A stretch of DNA of 64,000 nt from Sphingomonas yabuuchiae (GCF_014199595.1 NZ_JACHNX010000012.1:1-64000), one strand, 5' to 3'. Numbered from the stretch's first letter, positions 1 through 8,882 are shown. Notes: generated by a model from the sequence alone, not told the origin. Program-made: numbers and translations.

Positions 1-15
1 CACTGCCTCCGTCAT
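1..15 (-). CDS. Possible gene start cut by the left window edge
   Basis: A minus-strand ATG (complement of bases 13-15) follows a good ribosome binding site (GGAG about nine bases upstream), and the frame runs off the left edge after five codons. It would be the next gene downstream of the sulfite dehydrogenase cytochrome. Too little is visible to say what it encodes. Confidence 0.3.
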
Positions 16-162
16 GACTCGTCTCCGCTGCTAACAAATCCATCATCAGCATCTCAGATTCGAGCCTCCAAGGCTCCGGCAGTCATGGGGTCTAACGCCA
101 CGTCAGCGCGCCGTTTAGCGTCCCAATTGGGATGGTATTTCGGGATTATGGAAGTAGATCGG

Positions 163-645
163 TTAGCCGGTTCCACCTGAGACATCAGGAGCCACTTTGG
201 GGTCCGGGTCCTGCGCCTTGCCGGTCGCGGGTGCCACCTTCTGGCTCGGCATAGCGGTGAGATAAGCAACGATCGCATCGACGTCCTTCTCGGCCACTGG
301 CGCCTTATACACCTCACGCATCTTGGTGACGGTCGCCTTCCACTGATCCGCCGATAGCGCAGGCTGGGTCAGCGCCATGCTGGCTGAGTGGCACGAGGTG
401 CAATTGGCATTGATGACGTCGGCGTGCGGACCGTCGGGGTAGGTCGCGTCGTCGGCCGGCAGGTCGACGCTGGTCGAGGCAAGCGAGAAGCCGCGCGCTG
501 ACACGCTGGCGGCCGGCGCCGGCTCAGACATCTCGGAGATCGGAACGGGCGCCTTGCGGCTGCTCGGCGCGCCGATCGAGACGAGGATGATGCCGGTCAG
601 GCCGATCAGGCCAGCAGCCATCATGCCGGGAGACGGAGTCTTCAT
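163..645 (-). CDS. Class I c-type cytochrome, probable SorB-like partner of the sulfite dehydrogenase
   Basis: This 160-residue protein has an N-terminal hydrophobic segment (about residues 8-26) that would export or anchor it, a Pro/Ala-rich linker, and a single haem motif CTSCH at residues 82-86 in a short cytochrome c domain. A Met near residue 109 is a candidate distal ligand. It starts 15 bases after the stop of the SorA-like gene with a strong GAGGAG site, so the two are almost certainly cotranscribed. In known SorAB enzymes such a cytochrome takes electrons from the molybdenum subunit and passes them to the respiratory chain; that role is inferred here from the order of genes. The last 25 residues are Pro/Gly/Asp-rich and look disordered. 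Confidence 0.85.
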   Translation of the reverse strand: MKTPSPGMMAAGLIGLTGIILVSIGAPSSRKAPVPISEMSEPAPAASVSARGFSLASTSVDLPADDATYPDGPHADVINANCTSCHSASMALTQPALSADQWKATVTKMREVYKAPVAEKDVDAIVAYLTAMPSQKVAPATGKAQDPDPKVAPDVSGGTG

Positions 646-659
646 GATTTGCTCGCTCC

Positions 660-1895
660 TCAGGCCGCGATGATGGTGGTGGTTTCAATGTTGCCGCGCA
701 TGAACCCGCCGGGATTCCAGATCGGCTTCATCGGCTGAGCGACACCGTTGGTGTTCCAGCAGCGCACCATGATGGGGTTAGGCCCGCGTCTCAGCGGCAC
801 CCGCCCGTCCCAGCGCCGGAAGCTGTACCTGCCCTCGTCCGCTCCGAGCGTCGTCCTGTACCAGGTGCGGCCACCGTCCGACGACACATCGACCTTGGCG
901 ACGCCGCAATCGCCGCCCATTGCGATGCCGCCGACCGGGATCGACGCTTCATAGGCGATCGCCTGACCATCGGGCAGGCTGGTCATCCAGCTACGCGGGA
1001 TCATGCGATTGATCGGTACGGTCGGGAAGTCCTTGGCACCGGGCGCGACATTCGCGCCGGGTGTCGCGGGGATCTTGTAGGCCTTGGCCATCCAATACTG
1101 GTCGTCAGGGCCGGGCAGTACCTCGATCGCGTTCAGCATCTTGACCCAATAGGTCGAGTACCAGCCCGGCACGATCAGCCGGCAGGGAAAGCCGTTGAGG
1201 AGCGGCAGTTGCTCGCCGTTCATGCCGAAGGCGATCATGACCTCGCCGTCGCGGGCATGGTCGATGTCGAGTGCCTTCTCGAAGTCAGGAGCGCCCGCCA
1301 CGACCGGCTGATCGAGAGCGCCGAAGCGCACCTGCACCGCGCCTGCCTTGACCCCGGCGAGGTCGAGCACGTCGCGCAGGCGAACGCCGAGCCACTTGGC
1401 GTTGCCCATCGCGCCATTGCCCCATTGCGCGCCGGCGACGCGCGGCTGGAACAGCCCGCGGCTGTTGCCCGAGCACTGGTTCACCGCCGCCATCTCGACC
1501 CGTGGAAGGCGCAGCAGCTGAGCGAGGCTGATCGACAGCGGCCGATTGACGTGGCCGAAGACGTTGAGGCGGAAACTTTCGACGTCGATCGAGGTCGGTA
1601 TGTCGGCCCAGTGCCAGCGGACGAAGAACTGGTCGTTGGGCGTGAACACCGACTTGTCGAAGACCTCCATCGGCGTCTCCAGCAAGGGTGGATGGACGCG
1701 CTGGAGGATCATGCTGCCCTTGCCGGGAAAGGCGCTGGTCATCGGCCGCTCGGCATTGCCGCCGGGCAGCTTCAGGTCGACGAGCTGCTGCGCCAGTGCC
1801 GGCGCGGCGGCAAGGCCGGCGGTGCCGAGCGCGGCATGGCTGAGGAAGCGGCGACGGCTGGTCTCACTCGCCAGCCCGGCGTCGAAATTGTCCAT
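660..1895 (-). CDS. Tat-exported sulfite dehydrogenase, molybdopterin subunit (SorA-like)
   Basis: The 411-residue protein belongs to the sulfite oxidase family (oxidoreductase molybdopterin-binding domain followed by a Mo-co dimerisation domain). It should oxidise sulfite to sulfate in the periplasm. A Tat signal with the twin arginine in SRRRFL (residues 13-18) and an Ala-rich cleavage region ending at AQQ is visible. The Mo-ligating cysteine lies in NQCSGNSRG at about residue 141. The open frame continues 127 codons upstream, but the start is placed at the ATG at 1895 because it is preceded by AGGAG and directly begins the Tat signal, and because the longer form would run into the upstream transporter gene. 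Order on the minus strand is LysR, TDT exporter, this gene, cytochrome c. Confidence 0.9.
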   Translation of the reverse strand: MDNFDAGLASETSRRRFLSHAALGTAGLAAAPALAQQLVDLKLPGGNAERPMTSAFPGKGSMILQRVHPPLLETPMEVFDKSVFTPNDQFFVRWHWADIPTSIDVESFRLNVFGHVNRPLSISLAQLLRLPRVEMAAVNQCSGNSRGLFQPRVAGAQWGNGAMGNAKWLGVRLRDVLDLAGVKAGAVQVRFGALDQPVVAGAPDFEKALDIDHARDGEVMIAFGMNGEQLPLLNGFPCRLIVPGWYSTYWVKMLNAIEVLPGPDDQYWMAKAYKIPATPGANVAPGAKDFPTVPINRMIPRSWMTSLPDGQAIAYEASIPVGGIAMGGDCGVAKVDVSSDGGRTWYRTTLGADEGRYSFRRWDGRVPLRRGPNPIMVRCWNTNGVAQPMKPIWNPGGFMRGNIETTTIIAA

Positions 1896-1984
1896 GACAA
1901 GGCTCTCCTGTGGCCAGTCACGCTGGCGGATCGAAGGGGCATTCTGCAAGTGATCGGACCGACTGATCCGATCATCATGGCGGA

Positions 1985-3136
1985 TCAGTTCGGGGTGGCG
2001 ATGCAGGGCGAGACGAACAGGTTGCCCCGCCATGCACCGGCTAGCGTCTTGGCACCGACCAGCAGCCACATCGCCGCGAGCGCAACCGTCAGCACCGTGC
2101 CGACGATACCGAAAAACATAAGGTTCAGCGTCGTGCCGAGGCGGAAGGTGGCGACGGTGTAGACGCCGAGCGGGAAGGTGTAGCCCCACCAGCCGAGGTT
2201 GAACGGCACGCCCGCGCGCCAGTAGCGGATGGTGATAAGCGTCGCGAGCGCCAGCCACCACAGGCCGAAACCCCAAAGGCAGAGCCCGGCGACAACGCCG
2301 ATCCCCTGCGCGACGGTGCCGACGCCGGCTAGCCCGTGCGCGGTGAGGATCGCCGGCGCATCCGCGCCGAGCACCAGCATGCCCAGAGCACCCGTGCCGA
2401 TCGGCCCCAGCGCCAGCCAGGAAGATGCCGCCATGCTTTCATGCGGCAACTTGTGGAGTGCCATGCGCAGGATGAGGATGGCGAGGATGCCAAACGCGAC
2501 CGGCACCGAATAGGCCCACAGCACATAGGAGGTCGCGAGCGTCACTATCTGCGCGTGGGGATCGGTTAGATGCGGCGCGAGCAGCCCGCCGCTGGCGCCC
2601 GCCACTTCGGCAGCGACGACCGGCAGCAGCCATACGGCGGTCATGCCGTCCAGGCTGTGCTCGTGGCGGGTAAACATCAGGTAGGGGATCAGCACGCCGC
2701 AGGCGAGCGACATGGCGACGTCGATCCACCACAGGATATGCGCGACCGGCACGATGCCATTTCCGAACCGCGCGATGCCGAAGGCGAGACAGCCGTTGAT
2801 GATCGTCGCCAGCCCCATCGGAATGGTCCCGATGAACATCGACACGGTGTTGTGCCCGAAGATGCGCCGCGCCTCGTGCCCGAACATCACCCAGCGCGCG
2901 CCATAGAGGCCGGCGAACAGCGCGAAGAGCGCGATATTGAAGAACCACAACACCTCGCCGACAGGTTTAAGCGAAGGCCCGATGCCGGGCACCTGCGGCA
3001 GCGCGAGGGCAAGGATGCCCGTGCCCATCGTCGCGGCGAACCAGTTGGGCGTGAACTGGCGGATCATCTCGCGGGGGTGATCGAGCCGGCTGAGCGGCTT
3101 GAGGCCGCTGAGAACGGAGTGCGTGTCGGCAGTCAT
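1985..3136 (-). CDS. TDT-family (TehA/SLAC1-fold) transporter, probable sulfite exporter
   Basis: This 383-residue, strongly hydrophobic protein has about ten membrane segments and the TDT-family opening (FTPNWFAATMGTG near residues 28-40). The family includes TehA, the yeast sulfite pump Ssu1 and malate carriers. Its start overlaps the stop of the LysR gene (ATGA), and the sulfite dehydrogenase follows on the same strand. Sulfite efflux or movement of sulfite toward the periplasmic dehydrogenase is therefore the best guess. The substrate is inferred from neighbours; a C4-dicarboxylate or tellurite role cannot be excluded from the sequence alone. Confidence 0.82.
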   Translation of the reverse strand: MTADTHSVLSGLKPLSRLDHPREMIRQFTPNWFAATMGTGILALALPQVPGIGPSLKPVGEVLWFFNIALFALFAGLYGARWVMFGHEARRIFGHNTVSMFIGTIPMGLATIINGCLAFGIARFGNGIVPVAHILWWIDVAMSLACGVLIPYLMFTRHEHSLDGMTAVWLLPVVAAEVAGASGGLLAPHLTDPHAQIVTLATSYVLWAYSVPVAFGILAILILRMALHKLPHESMAASSWLALGPIGTGALGMLVLGADAPAILTAHGLAGVGTVAQGIGVVAGLCLWGFGLWWLALATLITIRYWRAGVPFNLGWWGYTFPLGVYTVATFRLGTTLNLMFFGIVGTVLTVALAAMWLLVGAKTLAGAWRGNLFVSPCIATPN

Positions 3137-4005
3137 GCGACCTGCTCCTTGATGAGATCCGTCAGCGCGTCGGCCGCGCGGGTGCGATAGCGTTCCTTGT
3201 GGCGCAGCGCGTGAAAGGCGCGGTCGGGCAGCCCGAGCGGCAGCTCGACGAGATCGCCAGCCTTGAGCGCGCGCGCGACGACCAATCGCGACAAGACGGC
3301 AACGCCGGCACCGGCCTCAACGGCGGTGCGCACCGCCTCGTTGGACGGCAGCGTCATCGCTATCGTCAGCTGGGCCGGATCAAACCCGCGCGTTCGCAGC
3401 ACGTCCTCGAAAGTCGAGCGCGTACCCGATCCCTGCTCACGGACGATCCAGCGTGTAGTGCGCAGCCAGGCCTCGTCGATGCGTTCGGCTTCCTCGCGGC
3501 CGACCAGCACCATTGGGTCATGCCCGACATTCCAGTGGGCAAGCGCCGGTTCGTCCACCTCGCCCTCGACAAAGCCGAGTTCCGCCGCGCCGCTCAACAC
3601 CTGCGCTGCCGCGCCTTCGGTGTTGTCGATCGCCAGCTCGACCGCGATCTGTGGGTGGCGTTCGTGGAAGGCGGCGAGCTTTGCCGGCAACCAATAGCTC
3701 GCGATCGTCTGGCTGGCGACGATCCGCAACGAACCACGCGCGAGCCCGGCATAGTCCGCGAGCATCGTCTCGGCATGCGCTGCCCGCCCCAGCACCGCGC
3801 GCGCTTCCTCCAGAAAGCCGCGGCCTGCCTCGGTAAGCTGGATGCCACGCCCGACGCGGTGGAACAGCGGAACGCCGTAGCGCGCTTCGAGGGCCGCAAC
3901 CGCCCCGGAGGCAGCAGACTGCGTGACGTTCAGCGCCTCCGCTGCCTTGGTGACGTGTTCGCGCTCCGCGACACCGACGAATATTCTGAGCTGCTCCAAA
4001 GTCAT
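3133..4005 (-). CDS. LysR-family regulator of the sulfite genes (CysB/YeiE-like)
   Basis: The 290-residue protein has an N-terminal LysR helix-turn-helix (about residues 3-60, with VTQSAASGAVAALE in the recognition region) and a periplasmic-binding-like effector domain. It overlaps the TDT gene by four bases and lies divergent to a second sulfite oxidase, with an inverted repeat in the 146-base gap. YeiE, a relative known from enterobacteria, controls sulfite homeostasis, which fits this setting. Regulation of both flanking units by this protein, with sulfite as inducer, is an inference. Confidence 0.88.
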   Translation of the reverse strand: MTLEQLRIFVGVAEREHVTKAAEALNVTQSAASGAVAALEARYGVPLFHRVGRGIQLTEAGRGFLEEARAVLGRAAHAETMLADYAGLARGSLRIVASQTIASYWLPAKLAAFHERHPQIAVELAIDNTEGAAAQVLSGAAELGFVEGEVDEPALAHWNVGHDPMVLVGREEAERIDEAWLRTTRWIVREQGSGTRSTFEDVLRTRGFDPAQLTIAMTLPSNEAVRTAVEAGAGVAVLSRLVVARALKAGDLVELPLGLPDRAFHALRHKERYRTRAADALTDLIKEQVA

Positions 4006-4055
4006 GCATCATATATCGCGTACTTAGATCGATACGACCAACCGTTTGATATGGT

Positions 4056-4079
4056 CATTCCAATCTGGATATCGGAATG
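4056..4079. promoter_or_regulatory. Candidate LysR operator (inverted repeat)
   Basis: CATTCC at 4056-4061 and GGAATG at 4074-4079 form a perfect six-base inverted repeat with a 12-base AT-rich spacer. It sits in the middle of the divergent gap between the LysR gene and the cytosolic sulfite oxidase, where a LysR dimer would be expected to bind. Only sequence symmetry and position support this. Confidence 0.45.
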
Positions 4080-4151
4080 GTCGGCAGCCTTTCGTCTGCG
4101 ATGGTCTCGAAGACTTGAAGCGTTACGCGTGCCCGCGACGTTTGATCGTCC

Positions 4152-5219
4152 ATGACCGATATGATCGAGCGCAGTTCTGATCCCTACAATGCCAAGCCGA
4201 CGCCCGGTGCGTTGATCGAGCGGTTTCTGACGCCGCAGGCGCTGTTCTACGTGCGCAGCCACGGGCCGGTGCCGGATCTGCCCGCCAATCATCGGATCGA
4301 GGTGAGCGGGAGGGGCATGGCGAGCCGCTTCTTCTCGGTGCAGGAACTGAAGAGCACGTTTGCCACGCGCACGGTAACGGCGGTTCTCCAGTGCGCCGGC
4401 AACCGGCGTACCGATCTCCAGCAGGTCGCCAACACCTCCGGCGATCCGTGGGACGTAGGCGCGATCGGCAATGCGGAGTGGACCGGCGTACGCTTGGCCG
4501 ATGTGCTCGATGCGGTCGGCGCGCCGGATGCGTCCGAGCTGTTCGTGGCGTTCACCGGCGCGGACGAGGTGGACGTGGAGGGTGAAGAAGCCTTGTTCGG
4601 GGTATCGATCGCCATGAGCAAGGCGCGGGAGCCCGACGTACTCCTCGCCTGGGCGATGAATGGCGAGCCGCTGACGCCCGAACATGGCGCCCCGCTCCGC
4701 ATGGTGGTGCCTGGCTATGCCGGGGTCCGCAGCGCCAAATGGCTGACACGGATCGAGGTGCGTGAAACGCCCTCCGAGGCACCGATCCAGGCGCACGACT
4801 ACAAGCTCTTCCCCGCCGCTGTGACGAGCGACACCGTCGACTGGAGCCAGGGTCTGACGATCAATGCCATGCCGCTCAACGCCGCGATCTGCTCGCCCGG
4901 TGCGGGCGAGAGTTTGGCCGCCGGAGAGGTGCGGATTGAGGGATATGCCATTGCCTATGACCGCCGTATTTCTCGGATCGAAGTGTCGGTGAACGGCGGT
5001 CGCGACTGGCAACAGGCGACCTTCGCCGATGATCCGGAGACGCGCTGGGGCTGGCGGCGCTGGATCCTTGACGCCACACTTGCCAAGGGACGCCAGCACC
5101 TTGTCGCCCGTGCCTTCGACGAGACCGGGCAGGGACAGCCCGAGCGGCCGGATACGATGTGGAATTTCGCCGGCTATCTGTGCACCGCCTGGCATCACGT
5201 TCACGTGCTGGTCGAATGA
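4152..5219 (+). CDS. Sulfite oxidase family molybdoenzyme without signal peptide
   Basis: This 355-residue protein has the oxidoreductase molybdopterin domain followed by a Mo-co dimerisation domain, like plant and animal sulfite oxidases. The Mo-binding cysteine lies in LQCAGNRR (Cys about 81). Unlike the divergent SorA-like enzyme it has no signal peptide, so it should act in the cytosol. It also lacks a haem domain, so its electron acceptor is not evident (oxygen in the plant enzyme). It is divergent from the LysR gene and its stop overlaps the start of the MgtC-like gene. Two sulfite oxidases of different location in one locus is unusual. Confidence 0.88.
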   Translation: MTDMIERSSDPYNAKPTPGALIERFLTPQALFYVRSHGPVPDLPANHRIEVSGRGMASRFFSVQELKSTFATRTVTAVLQCAGNRRTDLQQVANTSGDPWDVGAIGNAEWTGVRLADVLDAVGAPDASELFVAFTGADEVDVEGEEALFGVSIAMSKAREPDVLLAWAMNGEPLTPEHGAPLRMVVPGYAGVRSAKWLTRIEVRETPSEAPIQAHDYKLFPAAVTSDTVDWSQGLTINAMPLNAAICSPGAGESLAAGEVRIEGYAIAYDRRISRIEVSVNGGRDWQQATFADDPETRWGWRRWILDATLAKGRQHLVARAFDETGQGQPERPDTMWNFAGYLCTAWHHVHVLVE

Positions 5220-5728
5220 TCGAAGCATCAGCGGCACCGGACGTCGCTTTCTGGATCGATGCGATTGGCCGGCTGGTGGTGGCGACCGCGGCCGGGATGG
5301 TGCTCGGCTGGGAACGCTCGCGTGAGAACCGGCAGATCATGGGCCTGCGGACGCTGGGTCTGGTCGGTCTGGCGAGTTGCATCGCCGTTCAGGCGATCGT
5401 GCATAGTGGCTTGCCGAACGTGAACGCCGATGCCGCAGGACGGGCGATGCAGGGCATTCTGTCCGGCGTCGGCTTCATCGGTGCCGGTGCGGTGCTGCGG
5501 GTCGGCCAGGGTCAGGAAGTGCATGGATTGGCGACCGCCGCGTGCATCTGGGTGACAGCCACGATCGGCGCGGCAGCAGGGTTGGCGGTGTGGCCGCTCA
5601 TCATCGGCGGGGTGAGCCTTGCAATGCTCGTCCTGTTCGTCGGCGCGCCGCTGGAACGCCGCATCCGCGAGCGAGCCCGTCTGACGCCGGCCGAGACCGA
5701 CAGGAAGGATGTCGAGCGCAAGCCGTGA
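5216..5728 (+). CDS. MgtC/SapB-family membrane protein
   Basis: The 170-residue protein has four or five hydrophobic segments and the MgtC signatures: GMVLGWERSRENR near the N-terminus, MGLRTLGLVG, and GFIGAGAVLR in the middle. The ATG at 5216 overlaps the sulfite oxidase stop (ATGA), indicating translational coupling. MgtC proteins modulate ATP synthase and magnesium or acid stress responses; short MgtC/SapB proteins like this one are mostly uncharacterised. Why one is coupled to a sulfite oxidase is unclear. Confidence 0.85.
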   Translation: MIEASAAPDVAFWIDAIGRLVVATAAGMVLGWERSRENRQIMGLRTLGLVGLASCIAVQAIVHSGLPNVNADAAGRAMQGILSGVGFIGAGAVLRVGQGQEVHGLATAACIWVTATIGAAAGLAVWPLIIGGVSLAMLVLFVGAPLERRIRERARLTPAETDRKDVERKP

Positions 5729-5779
5729 TCGCGCTGGACCGCCCGGTGCCCGTCGGCGCCGGGAGGCGGCAAGGCGCTA

Positions 5780-6550
5780 TCAGGACACAAGCGCGGCATC
5801 TGCCTGACGCCGGACTTCATCGGCGATCGGATGCAGTTCGGCCGCGGGTCGCTCGCCCACCACACTATAGCCGATCCCGTCGACCGCCCATGTGACCCGG
5901 CCCATGGTCCCGCTGGACGTGCTGGTCATGCTCGCGGTCTTGTCGATCTGCATGGGCCTCGTCAGCACTGCAAGTTTCGACGCTTGCGGTCCGTCGTAGA
6001 GGAGCAGTGCCGCAGGGCCGTGGGGCGTCGCGACCAGTCGCCCCCCGCCATAGCGATAGCCGGCCGTGCTGAGGTCCGGGATCGTGACGCGCTCACCCAA
6101 TCGAGCGGAGGTCCATCGGATCAGCATGGCGCGCTGGTCGGGGCCGATCTCCGCCGGTCGTATCCGGTCGGCGGCATAGACACGGAAATTATCACTCGCC
6201 TCGTTGGCCAGCGCCGCGATGCCCGCGCGGGGTTCGCCGCTCCACCGCGCGCTCGACCAGCCACCGCCAAACCCCAACGCCAGCAGAAGTGACGCGGCGA
6301 TGGCGAGCTGCCAACGCGGTTGCCGTTGCCGTCCCCTGATCGCTGCCACGCGCATCGTCGCCGGGATCGGTTCATCCGCGACGGGGGCGAACAGGGATGC
6401 AAGGGCTCGCGCCTGCTCCGCCTGCTCTCGCACACGGGCATGCACGTCCGGCTGGCCTTCAAGATAGGCGTCGACCAGGCGCTGCCGCTCGGGCGACAGC
6501 CTGCCATCGATCCATGCGGCCAGATCGTCCTCGCCGATCGGGCTGGTCAT
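5780..6550 (-). CDS. Anti-sigma factor, membrane-anchored
   Basis: A 256-residue protein with an N-terminal cytosolic zinc-less anti-sigma-like domain, one transmembrane segment at residues 81-98, and a periplasmic C-terminal domain of about 150 residues. Its start overlaps the ECF sigma factor stop by four bases, the usual arrangement of a sigma factor and its membrane-bound inhibitor. The C-terminal part probably senses an envelope signal; no motif that names the signal is visible. Confidence 0.8.
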   Translation of the reverse strand: MTSPIGEDDLAAWIDGRLSPERQRLVDAYLEGQPDVHARVREQAEQARALASLFAPVADEPIPATMRVAAIRGRQRQPRWQLAIAASLLLALGFGGGWSSARWSGEPRAGIAALANEASDNFRVYAADRIRPAEIGPDQRAMLIRWTSARLGERVTIPDLSTAGYRYGGGRLVATPHGPAALLLYDGPQASKLAVLTRPMQIDKTASMTSTSSGTMGRVTWAVDGIGYSVVGERPAAELHPIADEVRRQADAALVS

Positions 6551-7056
6551 TGCACGCTCCTCAATCGCGGCCGTTCACCCTCCCGGAGGAGGGTCGCCAG
6601 ACGGTCGCGCCCCCGCGATATGCGCGACATTACCGTGCCCAGCGGCACGCCGACTACGGCAGCGACCTCCGCATAGGGCAGGCCCTCGACCGAGACCAGG
6701 AGCAGCACCGTTCGCTGTTCTTCAGGCAACGCATCAAGCGCGCGCAGCAGGTCGCGGTGGTGCAGGCCTGTGTCCTGATCGGCCGGGCGGCCGAGCGCGG
6801 CGTCGTCCACGAGGTGGAGCGGAACCGCCGTACCTCGCCGGCTATGCTGCCGCTGATGATCGACCAACAAATTGTGCAGGATCGCATAGACCCACGGGCG
6901 GACCTCCGCACCCCGTCGCTGTCGCCAGCGCCCGACCGCGCGCTCCAGGCAATCCTGCACCACGTCATCCGCCATCACCCGGTCGCGCAACCACGACCGG
7001 GCATAGCGGCGCAGCCCGGGGATCAGCGGTTCGATCGCGGCGGCAAGCGGGTCCAT
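6547..7056 (-). CDS. ECF-type sigma-70 factor
   Basis: The 169-residue protein has region 2 (about residues 10-75, with DDVVQDCLERAV) and region 4 (about 105-155, LPEEQRTVLLL and the helix-turn-helix GVPLGTVMSRISRGR). It lacks region 3, as ECF factors do. Its ATG is two bases from the stop of the YVTN gene and its stop overlaps the anti-sigma start, so all four genes form one operon. A likely promoter in front of the first gene suggests autoregulation. Confidence 0.88.
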   Translation of the reverse strand: MDPLAAAIEPLIPGLRRYARSWLRDRVMADDVVQDCLERAVGRWRQRRGAEVRPWVYAILHNLLVDHQRQHSRRGTAVPLHLVDDAALGRPADQDTGLHHRDLLRALDALPEEQRTVLLLVSVEGLPYAEVAAVVGVPLGTVMSRISRGRDRLATLLREGERPRLRSVQ

Positions 7057-7057
7057 C

Positions 7058-8497
7058 TCAGTCGCGCTGCACCTGCACGATGCGCCCCGGCGCGCCGTTC
7101 ACCACCTCCGCAACCGCCAGAAAGCGCCGGGGTGTCGCGGTCCTGCCCTGAACGATCTGGCGGATCGGACCCGATGCGTTGACGATCGCCGCACCTGCCG
7201 GGTTGCTCATGAAGTTCGCAAGCGGCTCTACAGCGCCGCTGCCGTCCGCATTGGCGGTCAGTACGAGCATGTAAGGCTTCTTGGGCTGCAAACCGGTAAC
7301 GGCACTCTGCACGACCTGAATGATGCCCTGGTCGAAGAGGGTGATGCTGCTTGCCGTACCTTTGCCGCCAATCGGCCCCATGGTCAGATGCAGCGCCTTG
7401 CCCGCTGTGCCGAGCGGCTGGAGATTGTCGGTGCCGGGGCCTGTCGGAACTGCGTTCGACACATAGGCGATCGCCTGCGGTGCCTGTCCGACCGGCACGG
7501 TAGCGACGACCGTGTTGCCGGCAGTGTCGATCGCGGCCAGCTCATCGGAATTCTCTAGCCCGACATAAACGCGCCGGCCGTCGCCCGATGGCCAAACACC
7601 GTGCGGCATCTTGCCGACCGGAATTGTTGCCACCGGCGTGAAGTCGGACGTGCGGAACACCTTGACCACATTCTCTCCGCCGACCGTCACATACGCGAAC
7701 TGCCCCTTGGCCGTGCGGGCGAAATTGACATGGTTCGTGATAGGCCCGGTATCCAGCACCTTCAGGATCGCGAAGGGTGGCCGAGCATCGAATGCGACCG
7801 TCTTGCCGATGTCCTTCAGCGTAAACCACACTTGCTTGCCGTCCGGCGTCGCGGCGATGTTGGGGCAGAAGGGGCTTGGCTGCGCCACCTGTCCGACCTG
7901 CGCGTGGGTCGCGACATCGAACACAGCCAATACCGGATTGAACGAAGAGCAGACATAGCCGTACCGGCCATCGGGAGAGAAGATCGTCATGCCCGGACCA
8001 CCGGGCGTCTTGATGCGCCCCGTCTCCTTGTACGTCGTGGGGTCGAGCACGGCGATATAATCCTCGCCGCGGACCGTGACCCACACCTCCTTGCCGTCCG
8101 GCGTGAAGAACGCCTCGTGCGGACTGCGCCCGACATAGGTCGTGTGCTTGACGGTGTTGGTGGCGGTGTCGATCCACGACACGGCGTTCGATCCGATCGA
8201 CACGACCGCCAAGGTCTTCCCGTCCGGCGAGAAGCCCAGGCCGTGAACCAGCACCTGTCCCTTGTAGAGCGGGGAGAAGTTCATCGGCTGGGGATCGCCG
8301 AGTTTGATGACGCCGAGCAGCCGGTTGTCGGCCGGGTCGGTCACCGACACCGTGTTGGAGAATTGTTCAGACGCATAGACGCGGTCGCGGTGGCTGACGG
8401 GCATGTCCTTAGCGTTCCACGGCGCCTGCTGGGCCATGGCGAGGCCCGGTGCGGCGCTCATCAGCAAGGCGGCCGAGCGCAGGATGGTCCGGATCAT
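7058..8497 (-). CDS. Exported YVTN-type beta-propeller protein
   Basis: The 479-residue protein begins with a Sec signal peptide (cleavage near AMAQQAP, about residue 24). It has repeated blades of the YVTN type (for example YVTVGGENVVKVF and VYVGLENSDELAAID), followed by a C-terminal domain of about 120 residues. Such propellers occur in periplasmic stress and metal-handling operons and in surface proteins. No catalytic residues can be named. Its start lies next to the stop of the DUF305 gene and it precedes the sigma gene in the same operon, so it is probably part of the regulon of that sigma factor. Confidence 0.82.
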   Translation of the reverse strand: MIRTILRSAALLMSAAPGLAMAQQAPWNAKDMPVSHRDRVYASEQFSNTVSVTDPADNRLLGVIKLGDPQPMNFSPLYKGQVLVHGLGFSPDGKTLAVVSIGSNAVSWIDTATNTVKHTTYVGRSPHEAFFTPDGKEVWVTVRGEDYIAVLDPTTYKETGRIKTPGGPGMTIFSPDGRYGYVCSSFNPVLAVFDVATHAQVGQVAQPSPFCPNIAATPDGKQVWFTLKDIGKTVAFDARPPFAILKVLDTGPITNHVNFARTAKGQFAYVTVGGENVVKVFRTSDFTPVATIPVGKMPHGVWPSGDGRRVYVGLENSDELAAIDTAGNTVVATVPVGQAPQAIAYVSNAVPTGPGTDNLQPLGTAGKALHLTMGPIGGKGTASSITLFDQGIIQVVQSAVTGLQPKKPYMLVLTANADGSGAVEPLANFMSNPAGAAIVNASGPIRQIVQGRTATPRRFLAVAEVVNGAPGRIVQVQRD

Positions 8498-8498
8498 G

Positions 8499-8882
8499 TC
8501 AGTGCTCCATAGGGCTATGGTGGTCGCCGCCCTGCGTCGGGGCTGGCGTCGAAGGCGGTAGCGGCTGGCCGATCGCCAGCTTCATGGCGGCGATCTCCTG
8601 CTGCTGATCGATGATGATTTCCTGCGCGATGCGCTTGAGCTGCTCGTTATGGCCGTAGCGCAGCTCCGCCACCGCCATATCGATGGCACCCTGATGATGC
8701 GGAAGCATCATCGCCACGAAGTCGCGGTCGACGTCACCGGACGGCTTGACCATCATGCCCGCCATCATCCGGTCCATCGCGACAGACATCATGGTAGCGT
8801 AGCCATCGGCGGGGGCGGCCGCGACTGCGCCGGTAAGTAGGGCCGAAGCCGTCAGACCCAGCATCCAATCTCGTCTACGCAT
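8499..8882 (-). CDS. Exported DUF305 protein
   Basis: This protein of about 127 residues has a signal peptide and the DUF305 core MMLPHHQGAIDMA, followed by an EIIIDQQQEIAAM helix and a His-rich tail (GGDHHSPMEH). DUF305 proteins are small periplasmic, ferritin-like four-helix proteins often next to copper genes; the His/Met content here is compatible with metal binding, but this is not shown. The start is placed at 8882 rather than the in-frame ATG at 8897. The predicted promoter would begin transcription at about 8907, leaving room for the GGAGG only before the inner ATG. Confidence 0.8.
   Translation of the reverse strand: MRRRDWMLGLTASALLTGAVAAAPADGYATMMSVAMDRMMAGMMVKPSGDVDRDFVAMMLPHHQGAIDMAVAELRYGHNEQLKRIAQEIIIDQQQEIAAMKLAIGQPLPPSTPAPTQGGDHHSPMEH

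Noticed and set aside
1209..2162. Open frame of 317 codons on the plus strand
   Set aside because: Antisense to the SorA-like gene and the end of the TDT gene; the product is a low-complexity, Arg/His/Ala-rich sequence without family features.
4074..4096. Second ECF-type promoter (GGAAT...CGTC) before the cytosolic sulfite oxidase
   Set aside because: The spacing between the two boxes is 14 bases, shorter than the 16 typical for ECF promoters, and the GGAAT is part of the candidate LysR operator.
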